A stretch of 64,000 nt of DNA, taken from NCBI RefSeq assembly GCF_003264855.1, contig NZ_NFZS01000004.1, positions 310,001 to 374,000 on the forward strand, written 5' to 3'. The notes below the pieces were generated by a model. The model was not told the DNA's origin, made no database searches, and worked only from the letters and a program-made list of their open reading frames with translations. The stretch's first letter is position 1. Every line of letters begins with the position of its first letter. Origin of the DNA: Dyella jiangningensis. GTDB taxonomy: Bacteria; Pseudomonadota; Gammaproteobacteria; Xanthomonadales; Rhodanobacteraceae. Below, in pieces: positions 1-9,112 of the stretch. The translations under genes and the position numbers were made by a program.

Positions 1-1604
1 CGTTCGACTTGCCGGCGCGATTGCTTTCGCGCCTCGATGGAGAACGCGCGTTGACCAACCTGCTGCATCTGGCCGAACTGCTGCAGCATGCCGCGGCGAG
101 CCTCGACGGCGAGCAGGCGCTGGTGCGCTATCTCGCTGCACAGATGGCCATGGCGCACGATGCACAGAGCGACACCGCCGAGGACCAGATCGTCCGTCTC
201 GAGAGCGAGGATGCGCTGATCAAGGTGGTGACCATCCACAAGTCCAAGGGCCTGGAATATCCGCTGGTGCTGCTGCCGTTCGTGTGTGCTTCGCGCGAAG
301 TGAAGCCCGACGATCGTTTCGTGTGGCACGGCGACGATGGTGAAGCCCGCATGGACCTGCGTGCGGACAGCGCGGCGGTGGCCATGGCCGACCGCGAGCG
401 CCTGCAGGAAGACCTTCGACTGCTCTATGTCGCGCTTACCCGCGCGCGCTACGCCTGCTGGCTGGGCGTCGCCTGCTGCAAGAGCGGCAACAGCGCCACG
501 CCTTCGCTGCACAAGTCCGCGTTCGGTTACGTGCTGTCCGGCGACGAGATCATCCAGCCCGACGAACTGCCGGCGCGGCTGCAAGCCCTGCGCGACGACA
601 GTGCGGACATCCAGCTCGACGTGCTGTCGTTTCCCGACACGCAGCCGCTCCAGACCAGGGCAACCGATATCACGCCCTTGTGGGAGGCGCGCACATTCCA
701 GGGCCCGCCGCAGGAACGCTGGTGGGTGGCGAGCTACAGCTCGCTGAAGCTCGCGGAAGACGACGCGCCCACGGCTGCGCCGGAAACGGCTGCGCAGGAC
801 GTGCGGATGGAAGCCGACAGCGAACCCTCGATCGCCCCCATGGATGCGCCCGGCGCCGCCCGTGGCATCCACGCCTTCCACGCCGGCGCCGAGGCCGGCA
901 CGTTCCTGCACGACCTGCTCGAATGGTCGGCCGAGGAAGGCTTTGCCGCCGTGGCCGCGGATCCTTCCGGGTTGGCCAAGGAGATCACGCGACGCTGCCA
1001 GCGTCGCGGCTGGCAGTCGGACATCCCCCTGCTGATGCGTTGGCTCCCCGAACTGCTGCGCACGCCGCTGGCATTGCCCGATGGCGCGACGGCGAGCCTG
1101 GCCCAGATGGACAGCTACTACGCGGAATTGGAATTCTGGTTCGAGGCGCGCCATGTCGACACGCTTGCACTGGATCGGCTCGTCACCACGCACTCGCTGG
1201 GCGGCCTGCCTCGGCCGGCGCTGCAGGCCGAACATATCAACGGCCTGCTCAAGGGTTTCATCGATCTCGTGGCGGAACGCCGCGGGCGCTATGTCGTGAT
1301 CGACTACAAGTCGAACCGGCTTGGCAGCGATGCGGCCGCCTATACCGCCACCGCGATGCGCGATTCCATCCTGCGCGAGCGCTATGACCTGCAGTACGCG
1401 TTGTACACGCTGGCCCTGCACCGGCAGCTGCGCGCGCGGCTTCCAGACTACGACTACGAACGACACGTCGGCGGCGTCGCCTACCTTTACCTGCGTGGCG
1501 TCGACGACCAGGGCCATGGCGTCCACATCGAACGACTGCCGTTCACGCTGATCGATGCGATGGATCGCCTGTTCGCTACGGGAGGCCGCACGCATGCGGC
1601 ATGA
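1..1604 (+). CDS. recB: RecB subunit of RecBCD exonuclease V, 3' part
   Basis: C-terminal part of RecB, the 3'-5' helicase and nuclease subunit of RecBCD, which processes double-strand breaks into recombinogenic 3' ends. The frame is open from base 3, so the start lies before the window; about 533 codons of a family length near 1,200 are present. Visible helicase motifs are VTIHKSKGLEYP (about base 225-260) and LLYVALTRAR (about 420-450). The C-terminal PD-(D/E)XK nuclease follows, with GFIDLV near 1255 and VIDYKSN near 1300 carrying the catalytic acids and lysine. The last codons contain the recD start, which suggests translational coupling. Identification is firm because both domains and the recD neighbour agree. 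Confidence 0.95.
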   Translation, partial: FDLPARLLSRLDGERALTNLLHLAELLQHAAASLDGEQALVRYLAAQMAMAHDAQSDTAEDQIVRLESEDALIKVVTIHKSKGLEYPLVLLPFVCASREVKPDDRFVWHGDDGEARMDLRADSAAVAMADRERLQEDLRLLYVALTRARYACWLGVACCKSGNSATPSLHKSAFGYVLSGDEIIQPDELPARLQALRDDSADIQLDVLSFPDTQPLQTRATDITPLWEARTFQGPPQERWWVASYSSLKLAEDDAPTAAPETAAQDVRMEADSEPSIAPMDAPGAARGIHAFHAGAEAGTFLHDLLEWSAEEGFAAVAADPSGLAKEITRRCQRRGWQSDIPLLMRWLPELLRTPLALPDGATASLAQMDSYYAELEFWFEARHVDTLALDRLVTTHSLGGLPRPALQAEHINGLLKGFIDLVAERRGRYVVIDYKSNRLGSDAAAYTATAMRDSILRERYDLQYALYTLALHRQLRARLPDYDYERHVGGVAYLYLRGVDDQGHGVHIERLPFTLIDAMDRLFATGGRTHAA

Positions 1605-3576
1605 TGCCTTGTCCGCATCGCTGGACCTCGCCGCCGAACGCGGCCTGCTGCGCGCGCTCGACGTGGCGTTTGCCCACTTCCTCGCCTCGCAGGATCCTGG
1701 CGCGGCAGCTGCCCTGCCGCTGCTTGGCGCACTGGTGAGCCGCCAGCAGGCGGACGGCCATCTGTGCCTGGATCTCGCCGACTGGGCCTCGCTGGCCGAC
1801 GAAGGCGGTTGGCCTGACGGCTGGCGAGCTTCGGTCGCGACGATCGCCGGCAACCCTTCGTTGCTCGAAGCATCGGTACTGGTCGGCCTTCCCGAGGGCA
1901 CCCATGGTGGTTCGCCCCTGGTCCTCGATGGCACCCGGCTTTACCTGCGTCGCTACTGGAACCATGAGCAGCGCGTGGCCCAGGCCATTGGCCGCCGCCT
2001 TTCGCCGTCTGCGCAGATGCCTGCGCGACTGCGCGAGCAATTGGCGCGACTGTTTCCAACCAGGGACGAAGGCACACCCGATTGGCAGCGCGTGGCCTGC
2101 GCCTTGGCGGCGCGCAGTCCGTTCACCGTGATCACCGGCGGCCCGGGCACCGGCAAGACCACGACCGTGGTGCGGCTGCTTGGTCTGTTGCAGACCTTGC
2201 ATCGCACCGACGCCGCGCGACCGCTGCGCATTCGGCTGGCTGCGCCCACCGGCAAGGCGGCGGCCCGGCTGCAGGCATCGATCAGTACGCAGATCGCCCT
2301 GCTCGATGTGGACGCGGAGGTTCGCACCAGCATCCCCAGCCAGGTGGATACGCTGCATCGCCTGCTGGGTGCGCGTCCCGACAGTCGACGTTTCCGCCAT
2401 GACAGGGCGAACCCGCTGCATCTGGATGTACTGGTCATCGACGAAGCCTCGATGATCGATCTGGAAATGATGTCGGCCGTGCTCGACGCCTTGCCGGACG
2501 ACGCCCGCCTCGTGCTGCTCGGCGACAAGGACCAGCTTTCCTCGGTGGAAGCCGGCGCCGTATTGGGCGATCTATGCCTCCGCGCCGAAGCGGGCCATTA
2601 CAGCCAGGCAACAGCCGATTGGTTGCGCACGACCAGCGGCGATACGGTCGATGCGTGGATACACAGCGATGCGCTGCCGCTGGACCAGCACGTGGCCATG
2701 CTGCGCCACAGCCATCGCTTTGGCGCCGACAGCGGCATCGGCCAACTCGCCCAGCGCATCAATGAGGGCGATGCGCTGCAGGCGCTGCACCTGCTGGGCG
2801 AACCACATGGCGACATCGCCTGGATCGATGCCACCGCCAACACCGCACGGCTCGCCGAACTGGTGCTCGACGGCGGCCGTCACCGCTTCGCCGCTCATGA
2901 CGATGGCGGCGAGCCGCAGGGCTATCGGCATTACCTGCAGTGGCTGCGCGACCAGCGACCGCATGCACAGGCCGACATCGCAAGCTTCGAAGCGTGGGCA
3001 CGCGGTGTGCTGCAAACCTTCGGCAGCTTCCAACTGCTGTGTGCGTTGCGCCAGGGCCCGTTCGGCACGGAAGGCCTCAATCGCCAGATCGCGGCCATCC
3101 TGCAGCAGGCAGGCCTGATCGATGCCACGCAGGAATGGTACGAAGGCCGCCCCGTGCTGGTCACCCGCAACGACTACAGCCTGGGACTGATGAACGGCGA
3201 TATCGGCATCGCGCTGCGCGTGCCCGACGAGCAGGGCAGATTGCACCTGCGCGTCGCCTTCGAAGTGCCCGGCCAGAGCGGGGACGAAGCCACGCGTATC
3301 CGGCTCGTGCTTCCTTCGCGCCTGGGCGAACGCGAGACCGTGTACGCGATGACGGTGCACAAGTCGCAGGGTTCCGAGTTCGATCATGCAGCGCTCGTGC
3401 TACCGGACGCGGCCAGCGCCGTGCTCACGCGCGAACTGCTCTACACCGGCGTCACCCGCGCGCGGCGCTGGTTCACCTTGCTGGGATCGGAAGAGCGTGT
3501 CGCCGCCGCCATCGGGCAATCCACGCGCCGCCATTCGGGACTGTGGTCGCGTTTTTCCGCAATGACGTCAGCGTGA
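1594..3576 (+). CDS. recD: RecD subunit of RecBCD exonuclease V
   Basis: 660-residue 5'-3' superfamily 1 helicase subunit of RecBCD. Visible motifs are Walker A GGPGTGKTTT (about residue 182), the DEAS Walker B box in VIDEASMID (about 283), the LLGDKDQL motif, and the C-terminal VHKSQGSEF and LLYTGVTRAR motifs. The ATG at 1594 is preferred over an in-frame upstream start at 1555 because a good GGGAGG ribosome site sits at about 1580-1585, and the start then overlaps the recB end by 11 nt. It ends 8 bp from the oppositely oriented pseudopilin gene. The CGTGAT/ATCACG inverted repeat at 3572-3589 spans both stop codons and may form a small bidirectional hairpin. Confidence 0.95.
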   Translation: MRHDALSASLDLAAERGLLRALDVAFAHFLASQDPGAAAALPLLGALVSRQQADGHLCLDLADWASLADEGGWPDGWRASVATIAGNPSLLEASVLVGLPEGTHGGSPLVLDGTRLYLRRYWNHEQRVAQAIGRRLSPSAQMPARLREQLARLFPTRDEGTPDWQRVACALAARSPFTVITGGPGTGKTTTVVRLLGLLQTLHRTDAARPLRIRLAAPTGKAAARLQASISTQIALLDVDAEVRTSIPSQVDTLHRLLGARPDSRRFRHDRANPLHLDVLVIDEASMIDLEMMSAVLDALPDDARLVLLGDKDQLSSVEAGAVLGDLCLRAEAGHYSQATADWLRTTSGDTVDAWIHSDALPLDQHVAMLRHSHRFGADSGIGQLAQRINEGDALQALHLLGEPHGDIAWIDATANTARLAELVLDGGRHRFAAHDDGGEPQGYRHYLQWLRDQRPHAQADIASFEAWARGVLQTFGSFQLLCALRQGPFGTEGLNRQIAAILQQAGLIDATQEWYEGRPVLVTRNDYSLGLMNGDIGIALRVPDEQGRLHLRVAFEVPGQSGDEATRIRLVLPSRLGERETVYAMTVHKSQGSEFDHAALVLPDAASAVLTRELLYTGVTRARRWFTLLGSEERVAAAIGQSTRRHSGLWSRFSAMTSA

Positions 3577-3584
3577 TCCGTCAA

Positions 3585-4196
3585 TCACGATGACGCTGGA
3601 AGACAACGTTCGTCCGGCGCCAGTTGACGGCGCTGCAGGCTGCCGGAACCGTTGAGGATGAGTTCCACCCCGGGCACATCCGTGCTCGCTTCGCCTTGGG
3701 GATCGTCGCCAGACGCACGTGCGCAGACACGCCATGACACCGTGGCACGTTCGGACGTCGACTTGAACTGGCCTTGCTGGCCGAAGGTGACCACACCTGC
3801 ATCGGAGGCGGTCACCGCCATGGAGCCCGTGGGAACCGTGCGACGCAGTCGGCTGAAACCCGGCGCGTTGGCCATATAGGCGCGGTTGGCGCCCGCGACC
3901 CCGACGGGATAGGCATAGACGATCCAGCCATCGCCATAGAAAGCCTGGGTGGCGCAGGCATCGCCCGTGCTGCTTGGGCAGATGGAGACGAATGACGCGC
4001 GCTGCACGGCCTCGTGCCGCGCATAGGCCAGGTCACTGCGCAGCATCTCCGCGGCTGCATTCACGTGATGGCGACGCAACAAACCCTTCCATGAAGGCGC
4101 GACCAGCGTCACCACGATCGCCAGCACCGCCAGTGCGATCACCAGCTCCACCAGCGTGACGCCCCGGGACGGCAGCAAACGGTCGCGCGGCATCAT
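3585..4196 (-). CDS. fimT: FimT/GspH-family type IV minor pseudopilin
   Basis: 203-residue pseudopilin with a class III (type IV) leader: a short basic N-terminus, then SRG followed by VTLVELVIALAVLAIVVTLV. This has the prepilin peptidase glycine at -1, glutamate at +5 and a hydrophobic helix. FimT/FimU/GspH proteins help form the pilus tip complex, and some FimT proteins bind DNA for uptake. The chosen ATG overlaps the pilE stop as TGATG; a GTG nine bases upstream is also possible. It is the last gene of the cluster, after pilE, whereas FimT/FimU is usually encoded first, before pilV. The FimT versus FimU assignment is tentative; family membership is clear. Confidence 0.8.
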   Translation of the reverse strand: MMPRDRLLPSRGVTLVELVIALAVLAIVVTLVAPSWKGLLRRHHVNAAAEMLRSDLAYARHEAVQRASFVSICPSSTGDACATQAFYGDGWIVYAYPVGVAGANRAYMANAPGFSRLRRTVPTGSMAVTASDAGVVTFGQQGQFKSTSERATVSWRVCARASGDDPQGEASTDVPGVELILNGSGSLQRRQLAPDERCLPASS

Positions 4197-4621
4197 CACC
4201 AGCACCGTCCGTTGGTATTGCGCGATGCGTCCGCGGCGTCCGGCAAGCGCGTGCCCGTGTTGTCGATGGAAAGGGATCCACAGGCATCACCGGCCTGCAT
4301 GCCCTGCCCATTGGCCACCGCCACATAGGCCTGCCCCGCCCCATTGGTGTCCTGCACGGTGACCTGCGCCTGGTAATGGCCGGACTCGGACATGGCAGTG
4401 GCCGAGCTCGAATAACCGATCGCCACGAGATCGCCGTAACGGTTATGCACGGCGTAGTAGCGCTCCTGCGCATTGGCGATATGCATGAGCAGGGCCTGGC
4501 CTTCGGCGCGGCGCGCGCGATAGGTGTAGCGGCCATAGGACGGTATGGCGATGGCCGCGAGTATCGCGACGATGGCCACCACCACCATGAGCTCGACCAA
4601 GGTGAAACCTCGCGGATTCAT
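4196..4621 (-). CDS. pilE: Type IV minor pilin PilE
   Basis: 141-residue minor pilin. The leader MNPRG is followed by [20 protein letters not shown], with phenylalanine at +1 and glutamate at +5 as in a standard prepilin. Two cysteines near the C-terminus (in GDACGS and NGRCW) would close the pilin D-loop disulfide. A clear ribosome site (AGGAG) precedes the ATG. It sits 12 bp after pilY1 and overlaps the following pseudopilin gene by one base, so it belongs to one transcript with them. Expected role: an inner-membrane-assembled component of the PilVWXE/PilY1 tip complex that primes pilus assembly. Confidence 0.9.
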   Translation of the reverse strand: MNPRGFTLVELMVVVAIVAILAAIAIPSYGRYTYRARRAEGQALLMHIANAQERYYAVHNRYGDLVAIGYSSSATAMSESGHYQAQVTVQDTNGAGQAYVAVANGQGMQAGDACGSLSIDNTGTRLPDAADASRNTNGRCW

Positions 4622-4633
4622 GAGCCACTCCTG

Positions 4634-7600
4634 TCATTGATCGTTGTTGAGAGCGCGCCATGAGCGGCGACGCCAGATGGCATCGCCCACGGAGAACGGG
4701 CTTCCATCAGACGACAGCGTGATCCCCGGCAGATATACCTGCCCGCCTCCGACACGAATGGCCGCCGGCAACGACCCGCCGGTCGGCGCGTTGGTGATGC
4801 GCGCACCGGCGTGGGCATACGCGTCGTCCCATCCGCCGACAGGCCCCAACTGGACCCCACTCGCGGCACCGCCCGTCGCGGCATCCACGACCAGCACGGC
4901 ACCTTGCGTGGTCGGATTGCACGGGTCGCTTTTCTGCGGGATGAGCGTGGTCACGATGGCGCGATTGCTGTCGAACAGCGCCGTGGCGTCCACGACCACG
5001 CGCTCGCCCGCATTGCTCTGCTTGCCGTCGACACCGGTCGTCTGCAGCAGGAAATACCAACCGCCCACCGGATTCCCCGCGCCATCCTTCAACGGCACGG
5101 CATGTGTGGTCAGGCCACGCACGTCGCCTTTTTCGTAAAGCTGTTGCTGGACCATCGGTGTCGTTCCCTCGATCACCGGCATGGCACGCGACGTGCCTGG
5201 ATCGCGAATGCCGTATACCGCCTGCACCTGCGTGGTGGCGTCGACGAGGTTGTCGCTGCTGCCCAGGTACTTGCCGGTGCCGAACAGTACGATGAAATGA
5301 CGCGTGGCAGGGTCCGGAAACAGACGTGGCATCACCGTCACCGGCCGTTGTCCGGCGACAGCGGGCTTGAACAGAAGATCCACCTTCCAGTTCGATGCGT
5401 CCTCGTCGCTGAGGTCGAAGCGCCATACATTGCCCTGCAGATCCCCAGCGAAGGCCACGTCATCGACCTGGTCGCCTTCGTAGTCGCCCAGCACCGGCGA
5501 GGTGAGACCATCGCTTGTGATGCCCATGCCTGCCACAAGGGTGGGCGTGCGCAATTCCTTCAGCAGCGTCCCTGTCTGGGCATCCAGTACGAACAGCGAA
5601 CTGACGTGACGGGCTGCGGCCGGCTCCGTGCTGCCCGTGGGGAAATAGCCGCTGGGTACGAGCACCACCCACCGTCCGTTGGCCAAGCGGCCGATGTTCG
5701 GACGTCCAAACGTATAGCCCAGGTTTGACGGGTCACCCGCCATGCTCGCGGAGGTATGATGGAATTCCCACAGCACCTTTTCCGACGGCCCCGTAGCCTC
5801 GTTCGCTCCCGCGTCGGTGATATCCAGCGCGTAGATCCCCCTGCCACCAAAGCGGACTCCCGCCACGAGGATGCTGTGCCAGCCCACGAGCGGGCCTGAA
5901 CTGAAATACACATCGCGCACCACCGGTGTGCCATCCACCGTGGGCGCATATTGAAAGTGGGTCAGCGCACTCATCCCGCGCAGCCCGCCGTAAACGCTAT
6001 AGGGCACATAAGCCCAGCGCTCCGCGCCTGGCTTCGGTGCGCTATCGACGGAGGCCGGATCGACACCGTCGGTCGTGGCATCGAAGGCATGCAGCATGCC
6101 GTCGTTGGCACCGACATACAGCGTGGGCGCCCGCTTGAGATGGTCGGCCACGAACTGCTCGTAACTGTGCAGCAGGCGGCCATCCTTCCCGACCGCCATC
6201 TCGGGCGCTGGTTCGCCCGGGCGACTGCGCCGAGAAGGAAACGTGTCGCGATAGCCGCTCGCCGGATACGCCACATATACCGCCTGCGCATTGACCACCG
6301 CACCCAGCACCGAGCTGCGCTGACGGAATGCACTGCCCTCCTTGGTACGCACACCCCGTATCCAGTCCAGCCTGTCGTTGCCCGCCGCCCCGGTCTCGAA
6401 GCCGGCATCCACGGCGTGCAGGGCTTCGAGCACCGACGCGCCCCGGAACGCCGCGCCATGGCTGGCCCCGGGTGCCGTGCTGGTGAGGATGACCCGGTCA
6501 TCGGCATTGCCGGTGCGTGCGTCGAGCAGGGCACCGGCGTTCCACCGGGACGCGCCCAGATTGCCGGACTCATCGACGCGCACCGCCTGCACCACGCCGC
6601 TCCAATCGTCGCTGCTGAAACCGGTGCGGAAATACGTGCTGTCCGTTCCCAACACGGTATGGCTTATCGCGCCGGCGGCCGATGAACCCGTCCTCGCAAC
6701 GATGCTGTTGATGACCTGTCGGATCTGGTCGATCAGCTGTTGCGGATTGTTGGCGTTGAAAAGTTCGCCACGGCTGTTGATCGCCGCATGCCAGGTGTCG
6801 TCCGTTTTCGCGGCGGTGTCCAGCAGTTCGTCGTTGGGTGGCGATGCCCAGTCGGACCACGTCTTGGTGCCCTTGCGCAGGGCGGTGAGATCGCCCGGAA
6901 AATCCAATACGCCGTCCAGGCCAAACGTCACGACGAACTGCACCAGATGCTGCCAGGTCGCCGGATCGTTGGCGGGATTGAAGTAGACCTCATCGGGCAA
7001 CGATGCCGGATCGCTACCCATGGGCGTCGAGATCGAGGCTCCCGTGATGCCCGTGGTCCTGTCGGGGAGATAAGGCACCACGTCGTTCTTGAGATCCGGC
7101 CGCAGGTCCGTGGCCCAGTAATGGAAGGCCACGTCGGCAAAGCCGGACAGGTTTCGCTGCGAGGGCCCACCGCCATAGATGGTCGCGGCGGCACTGTTCG
7201 GATCGTACTTGCGGCCGTCCGGCAAGGTGGTGATTGTCTGATCCGGGTTCGGCGCGACGGCCACATTGCCTTTCGCCCCCGTGGCGTCCGACCAGTCCCT
7301 GGTGAACCCGGCGTTTTCGTTCCATCCGCCATCGGTGACCAGCAGGCTGTAATTGCGGCGGCAGCTCAGCTCCCTGCCGGACGCCACGTCATAGTACGGA
7401 TTGTTCTCCGACAAGGCGGTGTTGGAGCGGCTGAAATAGTTGGCGACCCTGGTCATCGCGCCGCGCGTGGGCGTACCGCCGGAAGGCTGGCTGGCATAGA
7501 CGAAGTCCATCAGCTTCCGGAACTGCGTTTCATCGGTCAGAGGACGAATGATGGCGGTGTTGTCCAGCGGGCCGGTAGTCAGTCGTTGCCACTGGACACG

Positions 7601-8422
7601 GATGGTACGCGGCACGCTTTCCAGTGCGCGCGCAAGCGCCGAGCGTGCCGCCTGGTTGCGGGTCCGGTAAAAGCCGTACCAGATCGTGAAGTTCTTCTTC
7701 TGCGCGTCGCTCAGGGTCGACACATCGACCGCCACGTACTTGCGTGGATCGAACAGGTCGCGCCGGCTCGCGCGATCGCCCAGGAAGCGATAGAAGAAGG
7801 CGTGGGCGTTGTTGCCATCGGGATCAGCGAATGGAAACGGCATATAGCCATCGTCGACCTTGCATTGCATGGACGCCGGATGACTTTTGCTGGCCGGATA
7901 GATCGCCTCGGGCTGGATCGTATTGCCGCCCCACCAGTAGATGGCGTAGTCGGTGAGCAGGTTGCGAACAGCGCGCGTGCCGCCCGTATTCGCGGCGATG
8001 CCGTCTTCCCAGGCCGCCGTGAAGCTGCCCGGATCCATGGCGCTGCCATCCGGATGCTTGGGTGCGACGTAAGTCAGTTGTTCGTCGTAGTAGATGGTGT
8101 TGACTGCCGGCGAGAAATTCCATGGGTGCACCACCTTGCTCGCATCCGCGCTGTACCAGCCACACATGCGCCCGCCCGTGATCGGGTCGGTAATGAAGCC
8201 CGAGTAGGCTCCATAGGCGATGTCGCCATCGAGGTAACCCGGCACGAACGTCTTCCGCATGCTGTTGGAATCGTCGTAGGTAAGAATGATGTTCGGCGCC
8301 ACCGCCGGCGTCAGTTCGGGTGGCGTGGCCGAAAGATCCACGGTGCCCGCCTGGGTGCGCATCCCTGCGGCGCCGATGAGCAACACCATTAGCACCATCC
8401 CTGGCACTTTCATTGAACGCAT
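4634..8422 (-). CDS. pilY1: PilY1-type pilus tip adhesin
   Basis: 1,262-residue PilY1 homologue, a secreted tip-associated adhesin and calcium-dependent regulator of pilus extension and retraction. A signal peptide (residues 1-25, ending MRTQA) is followed by a von Willebrand A-like region with a MIDAS-like DDSNS at 50-54. The C-terminal half is the quinoprotein-like beta-propeller of the PilY1 family. An EF-hand-like calcium loop, DYEGDQVDDVAFAGD, lies at about 978-992. Length is normal for the family. GGGAG precedes the first ATG. It lies between pilX and pilE, as in other gammaproteobacteria. Very long open frames on the opposite strand (for example 6740-8392) are GC-driven shadows. Confidence 0.95.
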   Translation of the reverse strand: MRSMKVPGMVLMVLLIGAAGMRTQAGTVDLSATPPELTPAVAPNIILTYDDSNSMRKTFVPGYLDGDIAYGAYSGFITDPITGGRMCGWYSADASKVVHPWNFSPAVNTIYYDEQLTYVAPKHPDGSAMDPGSFTAAWEDGIAANTGGTRAVRNLLTDYAIYWWGGNTIQPEAIYPASKSHPASMQCKVDDGYMPFPFADPDGNNAHAFFYRFLGDRASRRDLFDPRKYVAVDVSTLSDAQKKNFTIWYGFYRTRNQAARSALARALESVPRTIRVQWQRLTTGPLDNTAIIRPLTDETQFRKLMDFVYASQPSGGTPTRGAMTRVANYFSRSNTALSENNPYYDVASGRELSCRRNYSLLVTDGGWNENAGFTRDWSDATGAKGNVAVAPNPDQTITTLPDGRKYDPNSAAATIYGGGPSQRNLSGFADVAFHYWATDLRPDLKNDVVPYLPDRTTGITGASISTPMGSDPASLPDEVYFNPANDPATWQHLVQFVVTFGLDGVLDFPGDLTALRKGTKTWSDWASPPNDELLDTAAKTDDTWHAAINSRGELFNANNPQQLIDQIRQVINSIVARTGSSAAGAISHTVLGTDSTYFRTGFSSDDWSGVVQAVRVDESGNLGASRWNAGALLDARTGNADDRVILTSTAPGASHGAAFRGASVLEALHAVDAGFETGAAGNDRLDWIRGVRTKEGSAFRQRSSVLGAVVNAQAVYVAYPASGYRDTFPSRRSRPGEPAPEMAVGKDGRLLHSYEQFVADHLKRAPTLYVGANDGMLHAFDATTDGVDPASVDSAPKPGAERWAYVPYSVYGGLRGMSALTHFQYAPTVDGTPVVRDVYFSSGPLVGWHSILVAGVRFGGRGIYALDITDAGANEATGPSEKVLWEFHHTSASMAGDPSNLGYTFGRPNIGRLANGRWVVLVPSGYFPTGSTEPAAARHVSSLFVLDAQTGTLLKELRTPTLVAGMGITSDGLTSPVLGDYEGDQVDDVAFAGDLQGNVWRFDLSDEDASNWKVDLLFKPAVAGQRPVTVMPRLFPDPATRHFIVLFGTGKYLGSSDNLVDATTQVQAVYGIRDPGTSRAMPVIEGTTPMVQQQLYEKGDVRGLTTHAVPLKDGAGNPVGGWYFLLQTTGVDGKQSNAGERVVVDATALFDSNRAIVTTLIPQKSDPCNPTTQGAVLVVDAATGGAASGVQLGPVGGWDDAYAHAGARITNAPTGGSLPAAIRVGGGQVYLPGITLSSDGSPFSVGDAIWRRRSWRALNNDQ

Positions 8423-8433
8423 GGGCAGCTCCC

Positions 8434-9072
8434 TTAATCGCCTTTGGCGGAAAACGTGCTTTCGAAGACACGCACCGTGTTCGCACTGCCGCCGGTCGAG
8501 CGGGCCGTGATCCGGTAAATGTGGCGGGACGTCGACGTGTAACCGACGCCGCCGGCACCGCTCGCACCGGACTCGTGCTGCACGCCGGTGTCCGGCGGCA
8601 GTTCGGGGCCGAGATCCTCGATCAGGTAGCGGGGGTTGTAGGCCAGCGCGGCGTGCCCGTCATCCGGCGCCGGCCTTGTGAAATCGATGCCGCCGTTCGC
8701 CGCCCCGTATTCGGTGCCGTAGCCGGTGACCCAGCCCTGGCTCGTGCGGAATACGCGCACCGCCTCGGCGGGACCGACGGACGGATCGTCGAGGTAACAA
8801 TCCGTCAGCACCGCCTTGCCGCAGCGCAATGCGGACGAGGTCGCGCTTGCCGTCCAGAGGCGCCACTCCGCGCCACGCAGCGCCGCTTCCGCGCCCATCT
8901 CGGCCTGCTGTGCATTGCGCAGACCACCGGCCATGCGCTGTTGCAACAAGGAATGGCTGGATGCACCGATGCTCAACAGCGTCAGAAGCAGCAGGAAGAT
9001 CAACGCGACGACGAGTACCGTCCCACGCGCGCGCCGCGCAGTTCCCATGCGAAAGAAGTTCTGATGACTCAT
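8434..9072 (-). CDS. pilX: Type IV minor pilin PilX
   Basis: 212-residue PilX-family minor pilin. The N-terminus MSHQNFFRMGTARRARG leads to TVLVVALIFLLLLTLL, a prepilin-type leader with glycine at -1. Position +5 is valine rather than the usual glutamate. The ATG at 9072 is chosen over a start at 9156 because GGAGA sits 7 nt upstream and the extra 28 residues would be far too long for a prepilin leader. It sits between pilW and pilY1 in the minor-pilin operon and is expected to join the tip-priming complex. Lack of Glu5 is visible directly; its consequence is inference. Confidence 0.88.
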   Translation of the reverse strand: MSHQNFFRMGTARRARGTVLVVALIFLLLLTLLSIGASSHSLLQQRMAGGLRNAQQAEMGAEAALRGAEWRLWTASATSSALRCGKAVLTDCYLDDPSVGPAEAVRVFRTSQGWVTGYGTEYGAANGGIDFTRPAPDDGHAALAYNPRYLIEDLGPELPPDTGVQHESGASGAGGVGYTSTSRHIYRITARSTGGSANTVRVFESTFSAKGD

Positions 9073-9112
9073 GCCAATGTCTCCGTCTGGCGGCCCCGGT
9101 GGTTTGCGGCGG

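Noticed and set aside
6740-8392. 550-codon open frame opposite pilY1
   Set aside because: GC-rich antisense shadow; Arg/Ala/Gly-rich composition, no family resemblance, while pilY1 itself is clear.
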